Shown: piece by piece, positions 7,905-10,826 of the stretch
Position numbering within the stretch: position 1 is the first letter of the stretch
Layout: each line of letters starts with the position of its first letter
Origin: Lachnospira sp.
GTDB taxonomy: Bacteria; Bacillota; Clostridia; Lachnospirales; Lachnospiraceae
Direction: 5' to 3'
Length of the DNA stretch: 10,826 nt
Assembly: GCA_017626275.1 (NCBI GenBank)
Contig: JAGAJD010000038.1
Coordinates: forward strand, 1-10,826
Position numbers and translations under genes: made by a program
Notes under the pieces: generated by a model
What the model was told of the DNA's origin: nothing
What the model saw: only the letters and a program-made list of their open reading frames with translations
Database searches by the model: none

Positions 7905-8507
7905 ATGAGTATGAAACAGTGCAGTGATGAGGAATTAATTGTTTTGTATCGTGCAGGCAGCGAAAGTGCCATAGAAGTTATATTTGAGCGTTATAAGAAT
8001 CTTGTGCGCAAAAAAGCAAAGGCGATGTTTCTTGCGGGCGGTGATAATGACGATTTGATTCAGGAGGGTATGATTGGGCTTTATAAGGCGGTTAGAGATT
8101 ATAAGGCGGAAAAAGAGGCGTCATTTGCGACTTTTGCCAGTATGTGCATTAACAGACAGATGATTACGGCAGTAACGGCTTCTAACAGAAAGAAAAATGT
8201 GCCGCTTAACACGTATGTATCGTTTGATATGCCGGCAGGTAATGACGAGGATACCGATATGCGTCTTGTTGATATTTTGCAGCCGGAGACAGAGCAGAAT
8301 CCGGAAAAGCTCTTTATCGACAGGGAGCATACCAAAGACTTGCAGACAAGACTTTATGAAATGTTAAGTCCGTTTGAGACGCGTGTTCTGGATATGTATA
8401 TTGACGGAATGGATTATATACAGATTGCAGACGAACTTGGTAAGCAGCCAAAGTCCATTGATAATGCTTTGCAGCGGATACGCAGTAAGGTGTCTAAGAT
8501 TTCGTAG
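7905..8507 (+). CDS. sigH: RNA polymerase sigma factor SigH (Spo0H family)
   Basis: Alternative sigma-70-family factor. In spore formers SigH drives the transition to stationary phase and early sporulation or competence genes. Region 2 contains DLIQEGMIGLYKAVRDYK (50-67), which is almost the Bacillus SigH sequence, followed by FATFASMCINRQMITAV and NVPLNTYVSFD. Region 4 has the helix-turn-helix YIQIADELGKQPKSIDNALQR (171-191). It has 200 residues against about 218 in Bacillus. AAGGGG lies 11 bases before the ATG. It follows rlmB by 62 bases with no clear terminator or promoter, so it is probably read from the ispF-cysE transcript. A SigH homologue does not by itself prove sporulation. Confidence 0.93.
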   Translation: MSMKQCSDEELIVLYRAGSESAIEVIFERYKNLVRKKAKAMFLAGGDNDDLIQEGMIGLYKAVRDYKAEKEASFATFASMCINRQMITAVTASNRKKNVPLNTYVSFDMPAGNDEDTDMRLVDILQPETEQNPEKLFIDREHTKDLQTRLYEMLSPFETRVLDMYIDGMDYIQIADELGKQPKSIDNALQRIRSKVSKIS

Positions 8508-8530
8508 CGTTTAGCTGGCGATTTTGGCAG

Positions 8531-8559
8531 TTGACACCTAAAATAAAATGTTATATACT
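8531..8559 (+). promoter_or_regulatory. Sigma-A promoter of tRNA-Thr
   Basis: TTGACA (8531-8536) and TATACT (8554-8559) are spaced by 17 bases. The predicted start near 8566 is only about 19 bases before the mature tRNA, a short leader. It lies 24 bases after the sigH stop, and no terminator separates them, so some tRNA may also come from sigH read-through. Confidence 0.88.
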
Positions 8560-8584
8560 ATTATAGTTCTTGCATAGAACGCAG

Positions 8585-8656
8585 GCTGTTGTAGCTCAGT
8601 GGCAGAGCACTTCATTGGTAATGAAGAGGTCGGGGGTTCAACTCCCCTCAACAGCT
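8585..8656 (+). tRNA. tRNA-Thr (anticodon GGT)
   Basis: A 72-base cloverleaf. The acceptor GCTGTTG pairs fully with CAACAGC, the anticodon stem CTTCA/TGAAG holds the loop TTGGTAA with anticodon GGT, and the T arm is GGGGG-TTCAACT-CCCCT (one G-T). The discriminator is T at 8656 and CCA is not encoded. It is a single-gene unit with its own promoter and terminator. Confidence 0.95.
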
Positions 8657-8664
8657 CTCACTTT

Positions 8665-8708
8665 AAAACAGCGGAAAGTCGCTTAAGTGCCGGCTTTCCG
8701 CTGTTTTT
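8665..8708. terminator. Bidirectional intrinsic terminator
   Basis: A perfect 14-base stem (8665-8678 with 8694-8707, core ACAGCGGAAAG / CTTTCCGCTGT) has a 15-base loop. It ends in TTTTT on the plus strand and TTTT on the minus strand. It lies between two convergent genes, tRNA-Thr and the minus-strand [2Fe-2S] gene, and can serve both. Confidence 0.9.
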
Positions 8709-8724
8709 AGTTTCATGGAAAATA

Positions 8725-8916
8725 CTATTTTTGATTGCGTTCACTAACGAACTCGTCAACAAGGTGCTGCAAATCTTCAATGCAGGCACCGCATACAGTT
8801 CCGGCACCGGTGGCAGCCTGTACTTTCTCTAAAGTATCGGCACCGGCATCAACTGCTTCCTTAATCATTCCATTGGTAATATTAAGACAATTACAAACAA
8901 CCTTATCAAAATCCAT
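8725..8916 (-). CDS. BFD-like [2Fe-2S]-binding small protein
   Basis: A 63-residue protein with the cysteine pattern of the BFD-like [2Fe-2S] domain: C8-x-C10 (VVCNCLNIT) and C42-x2-C45 (GAGTVCGACIEDL). In bacterioferritin-associated ferredoxin this fold binds a [2Fe-2S] cluster and helps release iron from ferritin. The same domain also occurs as a module of larger oxidoreductases and as free-standing small proteins. On the minus strand AAAGGGTGG lies about eight bases before the ATG. No ferritin, nitrite reductase or other partner lies nearby, so its role here is unknown. I found no clear minus-strand promoter. It is the only minus-strand gene in the window. Confidence 0.9.
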   Translation of the reverse strand: MDFDKVVCNCLNITNGMIKEAVDAGADTLEKVQAATGAGTVCGACIEDLQHLVDEFVSERNQK

Positions 8917-9017
8917 ATGCTACACCACCCTTTCAGGGATATGGTGTGCAGATTGAAAAAATTTATGCGGGAAGTCACGGAAAAATAGATAAACTAAACA
9001 TATTTAAAAAATAATCA

Positions 9018-9047
9018 TTGCCTGCACTTATACAGATGTGTTATTAT
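9018..9047 (+). promoter_or_regulatory. Probable purA promoter, extended -10
   Basis: TTGCCT (9018-9023) and TATTAT (9042-9047) are 18 bases apart, with TG at 9039-9040 one base before the -10. The -35 is weak, so the extended -10 may carry the recognition. The predicted start near 9054 falls at the edge of the palindrome at 9056-9072. Confidence 0.55.
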
Positions 9048-9055
9048 AACTAAGT

Positions 9056-9072
9056 ATGGTTTTTAAAACCAT
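9056..9072. promoter_or_regulatory. Perfect 17-base palindrome at the purA start region
   Basis: ATGGTTTT-T-AAAACCAT is symmetric around base 9064 with all eight pairs matching. Lying just downstream of the predicted -10, it is placed where a repressor could block transcription, or where the mRNA would begin with a hairpin. It does not look like the Bacillus PurBox. Function is inference only. Confidence 0.45.
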
Positions 9073-9120
9073 GAATATGTTTTATGCAGGCTGGTAAGAA
9101 TCAGCGGAATGGAGGAAACT

Positions 9121-10416
9121 ATGGTAAAAGCTATTGTTGGCGCTAACTGGGGTGACGAAGGTAAGGGTAAGATTACGGACATGCTTGCTGAGGAGTCAGA
9201 TATTATCGTAAGATTCCAGGGAGGAAGCAACGCAGGACATACAATCATCAACGATTATGGTAAGTTTGCACTGCATCTTCTGCCATCAGGCGTTTTCTAT
9301 GATCATACAACAAGTGTCATCGGTAATGGAGTTGCATTAAATATTCCATATCTTGTAAAGGAATTAAAGAGCCTTACAGATAGAAATGTACCTATGCCTA
9401 AGATTTTAGTATCAGACAGAGCGCAGATACTTATGCCATATCATGTAGATTTTGATACATATGAGGAGGCAAGACTTGCCGGAAAATCATTCGGTTCTAC
9501 AAAGTCAGGTATTGCTCCGTTCTATTCAGATAAATATGCAAAGATAGGTTTCCAGGTAAGTGAGCTTTTTGGCGATAAAGAGACACTTATGGAAAAGATT
9601 GAAAATGTTGTTACAATTAAAAATGTTATGCTTGAGCATTTATATCATAAGCCATTGTTAAATGCTCAGGATATTTATAATACATTGATGGAATATAAGG
9701 AAATGGTAGCACCGTATGTTACTGATACTTCTGCATATCTTCATCAGGCATTGAAGGAGGGTAAGAATATCCTCTTAGAAGGACAGTTGGGCTCGTTAAA
9801 GGATCCGGATCATGGAATTTATCCAATGGTTACATCATCTTCAACACTTGCGCCTTACGGTGCTATTGGTGCCGGAATACCGGCAAGCTCTATTCAGGAG
9901 GTTGTAACGGTTGTTAAGGCATATTCTTCTGCTGTCGGTGCAGGTGCATTTGTAAGTGAAATCTTTGGTGAGGAAGCTGATGAATTGAGAAAACGCGGCG
10001 GTGATGGCGGTGAATTTGGTGCGACAACAGGACGTCCTCGTCGTATGGGTTGGTTTGATGCAGTTGCAACACGTTACGGCGTAAGAATGCAGGGAACTAC
10101 ACAGGTTGCATTGACTGTTATTGACGTATTGGGTTATCTTGATGAGATTCCTATGTGCGTAGGATATGAAATTGACGGCAAGGTGACAAAGGATTTCCCT
10201 ACAACTTCACAGCTTGAAAAGGCAAAGCCTGTATTAAAGACATTTCCGGGCTGGAAAAAGGAAATCAGAGGAATTACGAAGTATGAGGATCTTCCGGTAG
10301 AGTGCAGAAACTATATCGAAGCAATTGAGCAGGAAATTGAAGCTCCGATTACTATGGTATCTAACGGACCGGGAAGACATGAAATTATTCACAGAGTAAG
10401 CAGTTATACAAAGTAA
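9121..10416 (+). CDS. purA: Adenylosuccinate synthetase
   Basis: GTP-dependent ligase joining aspartate to IMP to make adenylosuccinate, the step before PurB on the way to AMP. The start at 9121 (MVKAIVGANWGDEGKGK) has GGAGG five bases upstream at 9111-9115; an in-frame ATG at 9109 overlaps that site and is disfavoured. D12 and K15 in GDEGKGK and H40 in NAGHT match the catalytic residues D13, K16 and H41 of E. coli. GATTGRPRRMGWFD (300-313) is the aspartate/GTP loop region. Two motifs differ from the E. coli type: GSTKSGIAPFY where GTTGRGIGPAY is usual, and EGQLGSLKDPDHG where EGAQGTLLDIDHG is usual. This looks like a Clostridia-type variant. At 431 residues it has normal length, and it is monocistronic or followed by deoC. 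Confidence 0.96.
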   Translation: MVKAIVGANWGDEGKGKITDMLAEESDIIVRFQGGSNAGHTIINDYGKFALHLLPSGVFYDHTTSVIGNGVALNIPYLVKELKSLTDRNVPMPKILVSDRAQILMPYHVDFDTYEEARLAGKSFGSTKSGIAPFYSDKYAKIGFQVSELFGDKETLMEKIENVVTIKNVMLEHLYHKPLLNAQDIYNTLMEYKEMVAPYVTDTSAYLHQALKEGKNILLEGQLGSLKDPDHGIYPMVTSSSTLAPYGAIGAGIPASSIQEVVTVVKAYSSAVGAGAFVSEIFGEEADELRKRGGDGGEFGATTGRPRRMGWFDAVATRYGVRMQGTTQVALTVIDVLGYLDEIPMCVGYEIDGKVTKDFPTTSQLEKAKPVLKTFPGWKKEIRGITKYEDLPVECRNYIEAIEQEIEAPITMVSNGPGRHEIIHRVSSYTK

Positions 10417-10427
10417 TATATATTTTA

Positions 10428-10459
10428 GGGGCAGCAGCATGGGGAAATGTGGCTGCCTC
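10428..10459 (+). other. Hairpin between purA and deoC
   Basis: GGGGCAGC (10428-10435) pairs with GCTGCCTC (10452-10459) over eight bases with one G-T, around a 16-base loop. There is no T-tract, so it is at best a weak terminator or an mRNA-processing hairpin. No clear deoC promoter is visible between it and the deoC start, so read-through from purA is possible. Confidence 0.4.
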
Positions 10460-10509
10460 ATGCACTTTGTATTAAAAATATGCACATGTTCTTAAGAATG
10501 GAGATTAGT

Positions 10510-10826
10510 ATGAGATTACAGAAATATTTTGACCACACAATATTAAAACCGGACGCAACAAAGGAAGAGGTAATAAAAATATGTGAAGAGGCAAAAGAAT
10601 ACGGTTTTGCGTCTGTCTGTGTAAATGAATATTATACGGAGCTTGTAAAAAAAGAGCTTGAAGGCACTGATGTAGCGGTATGCGTGGTAGTTGGTTTTCC
10701 ACTCGGAGCGTCAGAAAGCAGCGTTAAGGCATTTGAGACAGCAAGGGCTGTTGAAAAGGGTGCTGATGAGATAGATATGGTTATTAATATCGGTGCTTTA
10801 AAGGATAAAGATTATGACACTGTAAA
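10510..10826 (+). CDS. deoC: Deoxyribose-phosphate aldolase, 3'-partial
   Basis: Class I aldolase that splits 2-deoxyribose 5-phosphate into acetaldehyde and glyceraldehyde 3-phosphate in deoxynucleoside catabolism. The frame is open to the last base; 105 residues of roughly 215-220 are visible. The start at 10510 ([17 protein letters not shown]) has GGAG six bases upstream at 10500-10503; an in-frame ATG at 10498 overlaps that site. Family blocks seen are [10 protein letters not shown] (8-17), FASVCVN (33-39, with C38), GFPLGAS (62-68) and [15 protein letters not shown] (84-98), whose D89 matches catalytic D102 of E. coli. The Schiff-base lysine lies beyond the window. A nucleoside-salvage gene next to purA fits a nucleotide-metabolism neighbourhood. 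Confidence 0.93.
   Translation, partial: MRLQKYFDHTILKPDATKEEVIKICEEAKEYGFASVCVNEYYTELVKKELEGTDVAVCVVVGFPLGASESSVKAFETARAVEKGADEIDMVINIGALKDKDYDTV

Noticed and set aside
8599..8832. Open frame of 77 codons over tRNA-Thr and the terminator
   Set aside because: It starts inside the tRNA, crosses the terminator hairpin and runs antisense to the [2Fe-2S] gene; there is no ribosome binding site or recognisable protein.
8735..8956. Plus-strand frame opposite the [2Fe-2S] gene
   Set aside because: It is the antisense shadow of a protein with a clear four-cysteine signature.
9020..9091. GCCTGCA (9020-9026) and TGCAGGC (9085-9091) as inverted repeat around the purA promoter
   Set aside because: Seven-base arms 58 bases apart are easily chance, and the left one overlaps the -35 element.
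1..10826. CRISPR, phage, transposon, toxin-antitoxin, defence or biosynthetic cluster
   Set aside because: No direct-repeat array, transposase, integrase or target-site duplication is visible; all genes are housekeeping or common regulatory families.

Overview
The window is AT-rich, densely packed housekeeping DNA from a low-GC Gram-positive bacterium. It most likely comes from a Clostridia member of the family Lachnospiraceae. The evidence is a SigH sigma factor at the end of an isoprenoid/cysteine/RNA-processing cluster in the Bacillus/Clostridium order, a Mini-RNase III, strong GGAG-type ribosome binding sites, sigma-A promoters close to TTGACA/TATAAT, tRNA genes without an encoded CCA, and a small BFD-type [2Fe-2S] protein typical of gut Clostridia. 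The family-level placement is inference from protein style, not from a search.

Layout. Bases 1-1940 hold a two-component system: a sensor kinase whose N-terminus lies off the left edge, overlapping an OmpR/PhoB-type response regulator. A strong promoter at 1959-1987 then drives purB (2071-3501), followed by two hairpins. A near-consensus promoter at 3622-3651 drives a tRNA-Val(TAC) / tRNA-Met(CAT) unit, closed by a perfect intrinsic terminator (3869-3902). A 43-base palindrome (3898-3940) overlaps that terminator.

Bases 3992-8507 form one plus-strand cluster: ispF, cysE, cysS, mrnC, rlmB and sigH. Junctions from cysE to rlmB overlap or touch, so translational coupling is likely. The order resembles the Bacillus subtilis ispD-ispF-gltX-cysE-cysS-mrnC-rlmB-rae1-sigH-rpmG-secE-nusG region, but ispD, gltX and rae1 are not between these genes and rpmG-secE-nusG do not follow sigH. 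Instead a tRNA-Thr(GGT) gene with its own promoter follows (8585-8656). It converges on a minus-strand [2Fe-2S] gene across a shared bidirectional terminator.

Bases 9018-10416 hold purA with its own promoter region, and deoC begins at 10510 and runs off the right edge. PurA and PurB catalyse the two steps from IMP to AMP; here they sit about 5.6 kb apart in separate transcription units.

I found no CRISPR array, phage, transposon, toxin-antitoxin or defence locus, and nothing I would call an undescribed multi-gene system. The points most worth a second look are a Cys-rich tail on IspF, the palindrome overlapping the tRNA terminator, a palindrome at the purA start region, and a recurring in-frame ATGGAG 12 bases before three true starts.
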